Origin: UBA6544 sp049601975 | GTDB lineage: Bacteria; Pseudomonadota; Alphaproteobacteria; UBA8366 | Direction of reading: 5' to 3' | Assembly: GCA_049601975.1 (NCBI GenBank) | Contig: JBMYRC010000047.1 | Span: forward strand, 1 to 27,535 | Length of the DNA stretch: 27,535 bases | Shown here: piece after piece, positions 16,080 to 24,195 of the stretch | Position numbering within the stretch: the first letter of the stretch is position 1 | Layout of the letters: the number at the start of each line of letters is the position of its first letter | Notes under the pieces: generated by a model | What the model saw: only the letters and a program-made list of their open reading frames with translations | Databases searched by the model: none | What the model was told of the DNA's origin: nothing | Translations under genes and position numbers: made by a program

Positions 16080-17063
16080 TTACTCCCCGTCCCGAACTTT
16101 GATGATGACTTTACCCATGGCCTTGCGGTCGCGTAGCGCCTTTATGGCTTCGCTGGTATCAGCCAGATAGAAAGCGTGGCTTTGCTGAGGTTTCAGATGC
16201 CCAGCGTCCCACATCTCCGTGAGACCGGCGTAGGAGCGTTGCAGGATTTCGGGGCTGACACGGCGGTAAGAGCCGACCGGAAAGCCGACGATTGAGATAT
16301 TCTTGACCAGAACGTAATTCGCCGGGGCATTCGCGATGGTGCCGCTGGCGAACCCGATGATGATGATTCGGCCTTCGAAATTGATGCAGCGAAGTGATTG
16401 TGTGAAGGCATCGCCGCTGACTGGGTCGTAAACCACATCCGCGCCGCCGACCAATTCCTTGACCCGTGTGCGGATTTCCTCGGTTGAATAATTGATGGCA
16501 AAATCGGCGCCGTTATCGAGGGCGAACTGCGCCTTCTCGTCGCTACCGGCCGTCGCCACCACGGTACAGCCGAGCGCCTTGCCGATCTGCACCGCCGTCG
16601 TGCCTACACCGCCTGCCGCACCGTGGACGAGCAAGACTTCGCCCGCTTTCAGATTGACCCGTTCGTGTACCAGGGCTGCGTGACTGGTTGTATGTGTCAG
16701 ACAAAAGCCGCCCGCCATTTCCCAATTCATGCCGTCGGGCACATGCATCAGGTACTTCTCTGCGATGATCGCTTCCTCTGCGAAAGCGCCGTAGTCGAAG
16801 AATCCCATGACCCGCTCGCCGGGTTTGAAGCGTTTCACCCCTTCGCCGACATCAATCACCACGCCGGCCGCTTCCAGGCCGGGTGTGAACGGCATTTCCG
16901 GCTTATGCTGGTATTTGCCTTCGGACATCAGCAGGTCGGGGAAATTGACTCCGCCCACATAGACCTTAATCCGGACTTCGCCTGGCCCGGCGACGGGGGG
17001 CGGGATGTCTTCCAGGGTCAGAGCATCGACCCCATCGAAACTTGAGATGCGTATCGAGCGCAT
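16080..17063 (-). CDS. NADPH:quinone oxidoreductase family protein (first of tandem pair)
   Basis: A 327-residue relative of the adjacent downstream gene, with the same layout: GVNFPDLLMSEGKYQHKPEMPFTPGLEAAG, then LLVHGAAGGVGTTAVQIGK for NADPH and GGADVVYDPVSGDAF. The regions between GRIIIIGFASG and the C-terminus have diverged strongly from the partner (NAPANYVLVKNISIVGFPVGSYRR here), which is where substrate specificity is likely to differ. It begins 30 bases after the asparaginase stop and runs into the second paralogue with a five-base gap, so the three genes probably form one transcript. Confidence 0.92.
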   Translation of the reverse strand: MRSIRISSFDGVDALTLEDIPPPVAGPGEVRIKVYVGGVNFPDLLMSEGKYQHKPEMPFTPGLEAAGVVIDVGEGVKRFKPGERVMGFFDYGAFAEEAIIAEKYLMHVPDGMNWEMAGGFCLTHTTSHAALVHERVNLKAGEVLLVHGAAGGVGTTAVQIGKALGCTVVATAGSDEKAQFALDNGADFAINYSTEEIRTRVKELVGGADVVYDPVSGDAFTQSLRCINFEGRIIIIGFASGTIANAPANYVLVKNISIVGFPVGSYRRVSPEILQRSYAGLTEMWDAGHLKPQQSHAFYLADTSEAIKALRDRKAMGKVIIKVRDGE

Positions 17064-17093
17064 GGTACCTCTCGCGCGGTGGCTGGTACGGGT

Positions 17094-18155
17094 CTACTCG
17101 GCGCGTAACACGGCTGTTGTCCGCACCTCGCCGACGACCCGAAGGTTGCGGTTAAGAATGGGTTGCGGAAGCGCTTGGTCAATGGATTGCAGCGTCACTT
17201 CGTCGATAGCGCCGATCCGCATCAGGATCGCCGTCATCATGGCTTCGCTGGCGCGCTTCGCGCCGTCCTCGCATTTCAAGGCGATGCCGAGCCCGAGCGC
17301 AGGAACCGCACCACAAAAAACACCCTCTGCACCGGTCTTGACCAGGACCTTGCCTTCGGTCGCGCGAATCACATCGGAACAGTAACGCCCGGTCCCTGCG
17401 ATCATCTCGGGCGCGGCCGCCAATGCCGCGTGAATGCGCCGGATGGCGTCCGCACGTCGTGTCGGGACTTCGTCGCCGGGATCGGCAAACCGGGCAAAGG
17501 CCAAAGCCAAATTGCCGAGCGGCGCCGCGATCGTGGGAATGGAGCAGCCATCGACGCCGCGCGGTGCGGACGCCAGATCTAGACCGCACATTTGTTCCAG
17601 AACACCTAGCACTCGCTGCTGTACCGGATGGGTATAGTCGATATATCCCGCTGTTGGATCGCCCAGATGCTTTGCCGTCACCAACATCGCGGCGTGCTTG
17701 CCCGAACAATTATTGTGCGCTGCATGAAAGGCTGCATCTTGCCGAACGAGATCGTCGCTCGACGGACCATGGCTCGGCGTGTGACTGCCGCATTCAAGAT
17801 CAGTGACCGACAGGCCGCATCGCGCGAGCCAAGCCGTGATGGTTTCCACATGCATGTGCTCGCCACCATGTGACGCGCAACCGACAGCAATCTCGGTGTC
17901 GGTTGCGCCGCAGGCGTCGGCGGCTCCACTCTCGATCAAGGGGATGGCTTGCAGCGGTTTGATTGCGGAACGCGGATAGACCGATGCTTCGATATCGCCC
18001 CATGACAGAATGACGGCACCTTCGCGATCGACCACGGCGGCGCGACCGCGATGCTGACTCTCGACGATATCGCCGCGCGTGACCTCGACCATGATTGGTG
18101 ATGCTTGATCATCGCGAGGTGGGTGAGAGTCGTGATTTACATGCAGGTCGTTCAT
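17094..18155 (-). CDS. L-asparaginase, Rhizobium etli (ReAV/AnsA) type
   Basis: A 353-residue member of the L-asparaginase II family typified by R. etli ReAV, unrelated to the classic E. coli enzymes. From the start at 18155, the active-site residues known in ReAV all appear shifted by exactly 15: Ser63 and Lys66 in PRSAIKPLQA, Ser95 in CASHGGEH, and the zinc-linked Cys150 and Lys153 in NNCSGKHA, with Cys204 in RGVDGCSIPT. It should hydrolyse asparagine to aspartate and ammonia in the cytoplasm. The start is not certain: no good binding site precedes 18155, an in-frame TTG lies three codons upstream with GGGAG farther off, and ATG 18091 is possible. Two quinone oxidoreductase genes follow; the biochemical link is unclear. 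Confidence 0.93.
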   Translation of the reverse strand: MNDLHVNHDSHPPRDDQASPIMVEVTRGDIVESQHRGRAAVVDREGAVILSWGDIEASVYPRSAIKPLQAIPLIESGAADACGATDTEIAVGCASHGGEHMHVETITAWLARCGLSVTDLECGSHTPSHGPSSDDLVRQDAAFHAAHNNCSGKHAAMLVTAKHLGDPTAGYIDYTHPVQQRVLGVLEQMCGLDLASAPRGVDGCSIPTIAAPLGNLALAFARFADPGDEVPTRRADAIRRIHAALAAAPEMIAGTGRYCSDVIRATEGKVLVKTGAEGVFCGAVPALGLGIALKCEDGAKRASEAMMTAILMRIGAIDEVTLQSIDQALPQPILNRNLRVVGEVRTTAVLRAE

Positions 18156-18238
18156 GGCACGCAAACTAGCATATTCTCCCGCTGGGAAAACCCGATGTGG
18201 CTTGCCTTCACGGATATGTGCGGGCAATGTCCCGCGCC

Positions 18239-18754
18239 ATGCGAGGATATTTTGGCATAGGCGTTGAGAGTATTTCGAAACCGATGAATGTCGGTAATTT
18301 GATTCGCTCCGCGCATGCGTTCGGGGCGGATTTCTTTTTCGCCATCGCGCCGGCAATCGACCTTAAACAAGTCGACCGGTCGGACACTTCGAAGACGCAC
18401 CGGCACATGCCGGTCTACGAATTCCCGACACCGAAGGATCTAACCTTGCCGAAAGGCTGCCAGTTGGTCGGCGTCGAATTGCTCGATGGTGCGCACGACC
18501 TGCCGAGCTTCACTCACCCGGAACAGGCCGCCTATATCCTAGGTCCGGAAAAGGGTGAGCTGTCGCCTGAAGTTGTCGCACGTTGCGACCACGTGGTGAA
18601 AATTCCGACCAAATTCTGCGTTAATGTCGGTGTCGCCGGAGCCATCCTGATATACGACCGTTGGCTGACCAAGGGCCGTTTCGCGCCCCGGCCCGTTGCG
18701 GCGGGCGGTCCCACGGAAGAGTTGCCGCCGCATTTCCACGGTGGGCGAGATTAA
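18239..18754 (+). CDS. SpoU/TrmH family RNA methyltransferase
   Basis: A 171-residue SPOUT-class 2'-O-methyltransferase. The three SpoU motifs are visible: SKPMNVGNLIRSAHAFGAD (motif 1 with Asn and Arg), YILGPEKGELSPEV (motif 2) and CVNVGVAGAILIYDRW (motif 3, forming the knotted SAM site). It is a bare catalytic domain with no N-terminal RNA-binding extension, as in TrmL-like enzymes. The usual NxSxA of motif 3 reads NVGVA. The chosen ATG at 18239 gives the best family N-terminus; ATG codons at 18197 and 18227 lie upstream. It diverges from the asparaginase gene, and its stop overlaps the convergent monooxygenase stop in a shared TTAA. The RNA target is unknown. Confidence 0.9.
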   Translation: MRGYFGIGVESISKPMNVGNLIRSAHAFGADFFFAIAPAIDLKQVDRSDTSKTHRHMPVYEFPTPKDLTLPKGCQLVGVELLDGAHDLPSFTHPEQAAYILGPEKGELSPEVVARCDHVVKIPTKFCVNVGVAGAILIYDRWLTKGRFAPRPVAAGGPTEELPPHFHGGRD

Positions 18755-19737
18755 AGAAATTCCCGCGAGAAAGCGCGCAATCCTTCGATTCCGCCACCCG
18801 CATTCGAGAGCAGAACATATTCGATTCCGCCCGCGCGGATCGCGTCCAAACGTTCCTGAACTTCATCTAGTGTCCCAATAAGAGCTCCGTCGATGGCTTC
18901 TTCCGGCCCCTTGAATTGCATGATGCTGGCGCTGTTGTCGCCCTTGGGTGTTTGCGCCAACTCATCCACCAGACCGCGTGATTTAGTGCGCCGCTCGATG
19001 ACCAAATCTTTCTCCATCTGATCCTTTGCGATGAAGAGGCCGCGCGCCAACGCGATTTGCCGCGTTGTCGGATCGACTCCCATCGTCGTTAATTCATCGC
19101 GAAAGATATCGGCGCGTTTGAGGGCCGCCGTGAGCGGTGAGTATTGGTCGAGCAATAGATGTGCGCCGCTGCGGGCGGCGGCACGGATGGATTCCGGCCG
19201 CCCGGCCGCGAGCCAAATTGGCGGATGCGGCTTTTGGACCACCGGTGGTTCGACCAGGATGTCGTTGAACTTCCAGCAGGCGCCTTGATGGCTCCACCGT
19301 TCCTCCTTCTGCCACGCCTTCAAGATCAGACCGAAGGCTTCCTCGAAGATTGTATCCGCGTCCGCCATATCGATGTCGAACCCGTTAAACTCGTTATAGC
19401 GGTAGCCCTTGCCGATGCCGAAATCGAGGCGCCCATCGGAAACCAAATCGAGGGTAGCTGCTTGCTCCGCCAGCAAGATTGGATTGTGCCACGGCAAGGT
19501 CATCACCGCTGTGCCGAGCCGCAATGTCGTGGTTTTCGCCGCTAAATAAGTCAGCAGATGGAGTGATGCGGAGACTTGTCCGAGGCCAGTGAAATGATGC
19601 TCGGTCGTGAACGTGCTGTGGTAGCCGAGTGCCTCCGCTTCGATATTGTATTCGATCCAATCCCGGTAACCGGTTGGGCTGTCCGTATCCGCCAGTCCTC
19701 GTTTCTGGCGTGCGCCACCGAATATACCGAACTTCAT
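18751..19737 (-). CDS. LLM-class flavin-dependent monooxygenase
   Basis: A 328-residue luciferase-like (bacterial luciferase alpha/beta type) TIM-barrel protein. It opens MKFGIFGGARQKRG, with YNIEAEALGYHSTFTTEHHF, then LRLGTAVMTLPWHNPILLAEQAATLDLVSDGRLDFGIGKGYRYNEF, which are the usual strands around the FMN/F420 site, and WLAAGRPESIRAAARSGAHL. Such enzymes oxidise aldehydes, amines, sulfonates or hydrocarbons with reduced FMN from a separate reductase, or use F420. Its start codon shares one base with the stop of the DHA2 exporter gene upstream (TAATG), so translation is probably coupled. Confidence 0.93.
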   Translation of the reverse strand: MKFGIFGGARQKRGLADTDSPTGYRDWIEYNIEAEALGYHSTFTTEHHFTGLGQVSASLHLLTYLAAKTTTLRLGTAVMTLPWHNPILLAEQAATLDLVSDGRLDFGIGKGYRYNEFNGFDIDMADADTIFEEAFGLILKAWQKEERWSHQGACWKFNDILVEPPVVQKPHPPIWLAAGRPESIRAAARSGAHLLLDQYSPLTAALKRADIFRDELTTMGVDPTTRQIALARGLFIAKDQMEKDLVIERRTKSRGLVDELAQTPKGDNSASIMQFKGPEEAIDGALIGTLDEVQERLDAIRAGGIEYVLLSNAGGGIEGLRAFSREFL

Positions 19738-21251
19738 TAATCTCTCTCCGGCTTCTTTAGAAAAAGGATAAAGGGGACGATCGAAATGGCGAAGGCCGAG
19801 AACACATAGAACGCATTAATATAGCCGATCATCGAGGATTGTCGGTCGACTTCATTGCTCAGTTTCGCCAATCCAGTCAGGCTATCAAGCGACCAACCGC
19901 CGGTCGCGGAAGCGATACCGAAGGCTTCGTTGAACGGATTGATGTTCTCTGAAATCACGCTGTAGCTGACGCCGGCGGAGTGAATGACGACGCCGACGCA
20001 GACCGAAATGACAATGGCGCTACCAAGATTGCGGATCAGGTGAAAGACCGCCGTCGCTTCGCCGAGCCGATGGGTAGGAAGCGTCCCGAAGGCAATTACC
20101 GTCAGCGGGACCCACAGGAAACTGTTGCCGAATCCTTGGAACGCGCTGGTGAACATCACATCGGCCATGGAGACGTTGAGATCGAATTGCGCCATCATAT
20201 AACCGCTCATCGATTGGCTGGTATAGCCGATCACGAGGCCGATGCGGGGATCGAAGCGGCTCATTGCGACGACGGCGAAATTACCGATCATGCTGCCCAC
20301 CCCGCGCGCGGCGAGAATAAGACCAATAATGGAATCCGGGAATCCTTGCAGGTCCTGCAGCATCGTCGGCAACAACACCATTGGCACGAAAGCGAGGCCG
20401 CCAAAGGCAAAGGCGAAGAACAATCCGAGTGCGAAATTTCGGTCGAGCAGCAGTTTCGGGTCGAGGAAGGGTTTCTGCGCCATCAGGCTGTGAACCGCGA
20501 ACAGATAAAGGCCGAGCCCCGCGAAACAGGCCTCGATGACGATTTCCGTGGCGTCGAACCAATCGAGCCGTTCGCCGCGATCAAGCATCAATTGGAAACT
20601 GGCGACGGCGATGGAGAGGGCGAGAAACCCGGTCCAATCGAGGCGGATGTCGCTGTTGCGGCTGCGGTCGGTGATGAATATGAACACCATGAGAATGGAG
20701 ACGACGCAGACCGGAAACGTCATGAAGAATACCCAACGCCAGTCATAAGCCTCGGCGATAAAGCCACCGATGGTCGGGCCGATGATTGGCCCGCAGACCA
20801 CGCCCATACCCCAGACTGCGGTGGCGAGGCCGTGCTGGCGGCGTGGAAAGGTACCGAGGATGATTGCCTGTGCGACCGGGGTAATTGGCGCACCCATGAT
20901 CCCCTGAATGACCCGGTAGGTGACCAGCTCCTCCAATGTCGTCGCGGTACCGCAGAGCAGAGAGGCGGCGGAAAACCCGGTGACACACCAGATCATCAGC
21001 GCACGCCGCCCGAACCGGTTGGCGAGCCAACCGGACGCAGGTGTGCCGACCGCAGTCGCGACCAGATTGAATGTAACCGACCAGGCGATTTGGTCTTGGG
21101 TAGCTGAGAGCGAACCCTGCATCTGCGGCAGGACGACATAGGAAATCGTCACCGTCATGGCGAACAGCAGCGTCGCTAAGGTGACGGTCGCGAGAACCCA
21201 ATAACGCCGTGTATCATCGGCCGTCGTATTTGGTAAGGTGGCCGCGGTCAT
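19737..21251 (-). CDS. DHA2 family MFS multidrug exporter
   Basis: A 504-residue inner-membrane protein with about 14 hydrophobic segments, the hallmark of the DHA2 (EmrB/QacA) drug:H+ antiporters. Family motifs include GWLANRFGRRALM in the loop after segment 2, QGIMGAPITPVAQAIILGTFP (motif C region), and WGMGVVCGPIIGPTIGGFIAEAYDWRWVFF, the antiporter signature. EmrB-type proteins usually work with a membrane-fusion partner, EmrA; none is encoded in this window. The gene precedes the luciferase-like monooxygenase with a one-base stop/start overlap. The pair suggests export plus oxidation of the same toxic compound, which is only an inference. The 186-bp gap upstream separates it from the divergent IalB gene. 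Confidence 0.94.
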   Translation of the reverse strand: MTAATLPNTTADDTRRYWVLATVTLATLLFAMTVTISYVVLPQMQGSLSATQDQIAWSVTFNLVATAVGTPASGWLANRFGRRALMIWCVTGFSAASLLCGTATTLEELVTYRVIQGIMGAPITPVAQAIILGTFPRRQHGLATAVWGMGVVCGPIIGPTIGGFIAEAYDWRWVFFMTFPVCVVSILMVFIFITDRSRNSDIRLDWTGFLALSIAVASFQLMLDRGERLDWFDATEIVIEACFAGLGLYLFAVHSLMAQKPFLDPKLLLDRNFALGLFFAFAFGGLAFVPMVLLPTMLQDLQGFPDSIIGLILAARGVGSMIGNFAVVAMSRFDPRIGLVIGYTSQSMSGYMMAQFDLNVSMADVMFTSAFQGFGNSFLWVPLTVIAFGTLPTHRLGEATAVFHLIRNLGSAIVISVCVGVVIHSAGVSYSVISENINPFNEAFGIASATGGWSLDSLTGLAKLSNEVDRQSSMIGYINAFYVFSAFAISIVPFILFLKKPERD

Positions 21252-21437
21252 GTTATCGCGTCATTGGACGAAATGCAGATTGGGTCCATCCCTCGCCCTT
21301 ATCGATGACGCATGCGCCATTGGGGTTCATTTTCATTTCACAACGAGACTAGCGCGACCCCAAGGTTTGTCATTGTTTTACGCAATGCGGCGATTCTCCG
21401 GGTTGAACGCGCGGGCGCGCTTCCGTATCTAGTAGGG

Positions 21438-21938
21438 ATGAAATACGGATTTATATTTTTCGCTTGCGCCCTGTCGGCGGCTAGTGTCGCCCAGGCAGAC
21501 GGTTTCGTCGGCACGTTCGGCGATTGGCACGTCCAAACCTATGACGAGGGTGGGGGCCAGGTCTGTTTGATGTGGGGTCAACCGACTAAATCCCAAGGCA
21601 ACTATACCCGCCGCGGCGATGTCTATACCTATGTGACGCAGCGCCCGTCGAAAAAACGGTTGAGCGAAGTTAGCATTTCTATCGGCTATCCGTTCATGAA
21701 AGAAAGCGCGCTTAGTGTTTCAGTGGGAAAATCGAAATTTTCGATGTTCACGGATGGCGACACCGCCTGGAACGCAAAACCAAAGGATGACGGGCGGATG
21801 GTCAAGGCGATGCGGGCCGGGGTGACAATGACCGCCAGTGGCGTGTCCGGACGCGGCACTAAGACGAGGGATGTCTTTTCCCTAAAGGGCTTCACCAAAG
21901 CTTATGCCGAGATGAAGAAGGCCTGCGGTATTAAATAG
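21438..21938 (+). CDS. IalB family protein, periplasmic
   Basis: A 166-residue protein with a signal peptide (MKYGFIFFACALSAASVAQADG, cleavage probably after AQA). The mature part starts FVGTFGDWHVQTYDEGGGQVCLMWGQP and has the IalB pattern: GDW near the N-terminus, a Cys early (VCLMW) and another near the C-terminus (KKACGIK) that could form a disulfide. IalB proteins are common in alphaproteobacteria well beyond Bartonella, where the name arose, and their molecular role is not settled. The start is chosen from the signal peptide; the AGTAGGG just before the ATG is too close to be an ideal binding site. I recall IalB genes beside rlmN in other alphaproteobacteria. Confidence 0.87.
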   Translation: MKYGFIFFACALSAASVAQADGFVGTFGDWHVQTYDEGGGQVCLMWGQPTKSQGNYTRRGDVYTYVTQRPSKKRLSEVSISIGYPFMKESALSVSVGKSKFSMFTDGDTAWNAKPKDDGRMVKAMRAGVTMTASGVSGRGTKTRDVFSLKGFTKAYAEMKKACGIK

Positions 21939-21984
21939 GTAATGACACCTTAACGTCGGGCACTGTTCTATCATCATTGTGAGG

Positions 21985-22030
21985 CGCAGGTCCTAGTTCC
22001 GGCTTTGACCTTTGGTCGTTCCGGAATGAC
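21985..22030 (-). repeat. REP-like hairpin unit 3
   Basis: A 46-base copy that on the minus strand begins GTCATTCCGG and ends CCGGAACTAGGACCTGCG. The outer stem is kept and the inner stem is GACC/GGTC with loop AAA. It is paired with unit 4 but in the opposite arrangement from the 5-kb pair: this inverted copy comes first. Confidence 0.8.
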
Positions 22031-22047
22031 TAATTATTTCTGGAACT

Positions 22048-22089
22048 GTCATTCTGGGACGCGAGGCGGACCCGGAATTATGGCCTGAG
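22048..22089 (+). repeat. REP-like hairpin unit 4
   Basis: A 42-base copy, GTCATTCTGGG to CCCGGAATTATGGCCTGAG, ending with the same 11 bases of tail (GGAATTATGGC) as unit 1. The outer stem has one G-U-type pair and the inner stem is CGC/GCG with loop GAG. It lies in the 213-bp gap where IalB and the small orphan gene converge, 17 bases after unit 3. Confidence 0.8.
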
Positions 22090-22151
22090 CGGTTCCTCGA
22101 ACGCAGTTCAACGGGAGAAGAGCTCAACATTTCTTTCATCTCTGTCACGCA

Positions 22152-22352
22152 TCACAGAATATATCCCATATCCGTATCGAACTCGGCTTCGAGGTTTCGC
22201 TCCAACCGGACAAGGTCTTCTGGCAATGGCATGCCCTTCAGCTCTCCTATTTTCTCGCGAATGCGGAGGTAAATTTCGTTGCGGTCGCCCTGATCTCCCT
22301 CCATTTCGTCTACCAGCAGTGACAATTCGGCGGTCAGGTTCTCAAAGCTCAT
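22152..22352 (-). CDS. Small conserved-looking protein of unknown function
   Basis: I do not recognise this 66-residue protein. It is acidic and mostly charged helix: MSFENLTAELSLLVDEMEGD, then GDRNEIYLRIREKIGELKGMPLPEDLVRLERNLEAEF and a short GYIL end. The pattern suggests two helices, perhaps a coiled coil, broken by the GMPLPEDL turn. The start at 22352 is supported by GGGAG seven bases upstream. It diverges from rlmN with only 49 bases between start codons, so both promoters must lie close together or overlap. Coding quality rests on the binding site and the sensible helix pattern. Confidence 0.68.
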   Translation of the reverse strand: MSFENLTAELSLLVDEMEGDQGDRNEIYLRIREKIGELKGMPLPEDLVRLERNLEAEFDTDMGYIL

Positions 22353-22401
22353 GGTCGTTCTCCCTTGGCGTACGGTGCCGTTCTGCCGTATATCCCACTC
22401 T

Positions 22402-23535
22402 ATGACTGACACCGCCGCCATGATCGGGATCAATTCCGACGTACCCATGCCCTCGAAAGATACGCGCCAGAATCTCGTGGGCATGTCGCACATGGAGATT
22501 CTCGAGGCCTTGGCGGCTTTCGACGTCGAGCGTTACCGGGCCGACCAAATATACAGTTGGGTCTACGCTAAGGGTGCGCGTGACTTCGATGCGATGACCA
22601 ACCTCTCGAAGGATTTACGGGCGCGCTTGCCGGAAGCCTTCCGGATCGAGCGACCAGGCGTTTCTGTCGACCAACAATCCGTCGATGGCACGCGGAAATG
22701 GTTGCTCGATTTCGAGGATAAGAACGCCGCCGAGACGGTCTATATCCCGGAGCCGGGCCGAGGCACACTCTGCGTCTCGAGCCAGGTCGGCTGTACGCTC
22801 ACCTGTTCCTTCTGCCACACCGGAACGCAGCGTCTGGTGCGCAATCTGGAGCCGGGTGAGATCGTCGGCCAGATTATGCTGGCCCGTGATCATCTGGAAG
22901 AATGGCCATCGAGCAAGGAAGAGAACCGCATCACCAACATCGTCATGATGGGGATGGGTGAGCCGCTCTATAATTACGAAAATGTCAAGAAAGCGCTACA
23001 GATCGCTATGGACGGCGATGGCGTTTCGATCTCAAGGCGCCGAATCACGCTCTCGACCTCCGGTGTGGTACCGATGATCGAGCAATGCGGCGAGGAGCTC
23101 GGCGTGATGTTGGCGATCTCCCTGCACGCGGTGACTGACGACGTGCGCGACAAGCTGGTGCCGATCAATAAAAAATATCCGATTGAAGAGTTGCTGCGCG
23201 CCTGCCGCGCTTATCCCGCCGCTAAGAACGCTCGGCGCATCACCTTCGAATACGTCATGCTAAAAGGCATCAACGATTCTGAGGCCGACGCCCGTGAGTT
23301 GTGCCGCCTGATCGAAGGTATTCCGGCCAAGGTGAACATGATCCCGTTCAATCCATGGCCCGGTAGCACCTATGAATGCTCTTCCGGCAATGCGATTCGG
23401 AGATTTGCCCGTGTTATCGAACGTGCCGGCTATGTCGCCACGGTGCGCACGCCGCGCGGCACCGACATAATGGCGGCCTGCGGCCAGCTCAAGACCGAGA
23501 GCGAGCGCGTCCGCAAATCTCAACGTCCCAACTAA
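22402..23535 (+). CDS. rlmN: 23S rRNA (adenine2503-C2)-methyltransferase RlmN
   Basis: A 377-residue radical-SAM enzyme that methylates C2 of A2503 in 23S rRNA and A37 of some tRNAs. The radical-SAM cluster CTLTCSFC supplies Cys131, Cys135 and Cys138. The two catalytic cysteines of the family are present: Cys124 in TLCVSSQVG and Cys360 in MAACGQLK, matching E. coli Cys118 and Cys355. MMGMGEPLYNYENV is the conserved GEP segment. An N-terminal extension of about 25 residues precedes the first helix. The ATG at 22402 is the chosen start; an upstream frame to 22351 overlaps the divergent gene's start. The carboxymuconolactone-decarboxylase-like gene starts 15 bases after its stop. Confidence 0.97.
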   Translation: MTDTAAMIGINSDVPMPSKDTRQNLVGMSHMEILEALAAFDVERYRADQIYSWVYAKGARDFDAMTNLSKDLRARLPEAFRIERPGVSVDQQSVDGTRKWLLDFEDKNAAETVYIPEPGRGTLCVSSQVGCTLTCSFCHTGTQRLVRNLEPGEIVGQIMLARDHLEEWPSSKEENRITNIVMMGMGEPLYNYENVKKALQIAMDGDGVSISRRRITLSTSGVVPMIEQCGEELGVMLAISLHAVTDDVRDKLVPINKKYPIEELLRACRAYPAAKNARRITFEYVMLKGINDSEADARELCRLIEGIPAKVNMIPFNPWPGSTYECSSGNAIRRFARVIERAGYVATVRTPRGTDIMAACGQLKTESERVRKSQRPN

Positions 23536-23549
23536 ACGAGTACAATCAT

Positions 23550-24095
23550 ATGTCCGATCAGCCCCCGCCGCGCCTCGCGCCGCTTCCCGAAGCCCAATGG
23601 ACCGACGAGATGCGTGAGATGTTCACGCCGACGATCAAAACTTTCGGGCGGGTGTTTAATATCTTTACCACACTGGGCCGGCACCCGAAGCTACTTAAGC
23701 GCTGGATGGTCTTCGCCAATCACTGCCTGCTGAAATCAAGCCTGCCGCCGCGCGACCGCGAGCTGGTGATCTTGCGTGCTGGATGGGTCAGCCAATCCGC
23801 ATACGAATGGGCGCAGCATAATCGCATCGGGCTTGAGGCTGGTCTTTCTCAAGAGGAAATCGAGCGGGTAAAAGAAGGCGCGAGTGCAGCTGGCTGGAGC
23901 GACAGCGAACACGCTTTGCTTGCCGCCGTCGACGAATTGCTGGAGACGCGAACACTCAACGATGCGGGTTGGGCCGCGGTCACCAAACATTTCAACGATC
24001 AGCAGGTCTTGGACATAATTTTTACGGCCGGAAATTACATGACGCTGGCGATGGCGCTGAATGCTTGCGGTGTTGAGGTCGACGACGGGGTCTAA
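23550..24095 (+). CDS. Carboxymuconolactone decarboxylase family protein
   Basis: A 181-residue all-helical protein of the CMD/AhpD superfamily. SLPPRDRELVILRAGWVSQSAYEWAQHNRIGLEAGLSQEEIERV is the core motif: an RELVILR helix, then YEWxQH where AhpD-type members would carry CxxC. Since the CxxC pair is missing here, alkylhydroperoxidase activity is unlikely, and decarboxylase or unknown chemistry more so. The start is the ATG at 23550, 14 bases after the rlmN stop, with only a weak binding site (ACGAG). It precedes the flavoprotein/iron-sulfur genes on the same strand, separated from them by a hairpin at 24111-24133. Confidence 0.9.
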   Translation: MSDQPPPRLAPLPEAQWTDEMREMFTPTIKTFGRVFNIFTTLGRHPKLLKRWMVFANHCLLKSSLPPRDRELVILRAGWVSQSAYEWAQHNRIGLEAGLSQEEIERVKEGASAAGWSDSEHALLAAVDELLETRTLNDAGWAAVTKHFNDQQVLDIIFTAGNYMTLAMALNACGVEVDDGV

Positions 24096-24110
24096 GCCTC
24101 CTCACCCCAA

Positions 24111-24133
24111 CCCTCTCCGGCCGGGGGAGAGGG
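24111..24133. repeat. CCCTCTCC/GGAGAGGG intergenic hairpin
   Basis: CCCTCTCC and GGAGAGGG form an 8-bp stem around a seven-base loop in the 100-bp gap between the CMD-like gene and the flavoprotein gene. The surrounding CTCACCCCAACCCTCTCC is a widespread intergenic repeat type in GC-rich proteobacteria. There is no T run, so it may dampen but probably does not stop transcription. Confidence 0.6.
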
Positions 24134-24195
24134 GGTCTTGATCCATCGGCCTCGTTATGCCATTTCGCTTACAGATCACGCGGTGGGGAAAAGGC

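Noticed and set aside
19980..21107. A 375-codon open frame on the plus strand opposite the DHA2 exporter.
   Set aside because: Its translation is rich in charged residues with no domain, it mirrors the codon pattern of the exporter on the other strand, and the exporter's membrane segments and motifs are clear.
21320..21363. TTGGGGT and ACCCCAA inverted repeat upstream of IalB.
   Set aside because: The arms are only seven bases and 30 bases apart, which is not convincing as an operator or hairpin.
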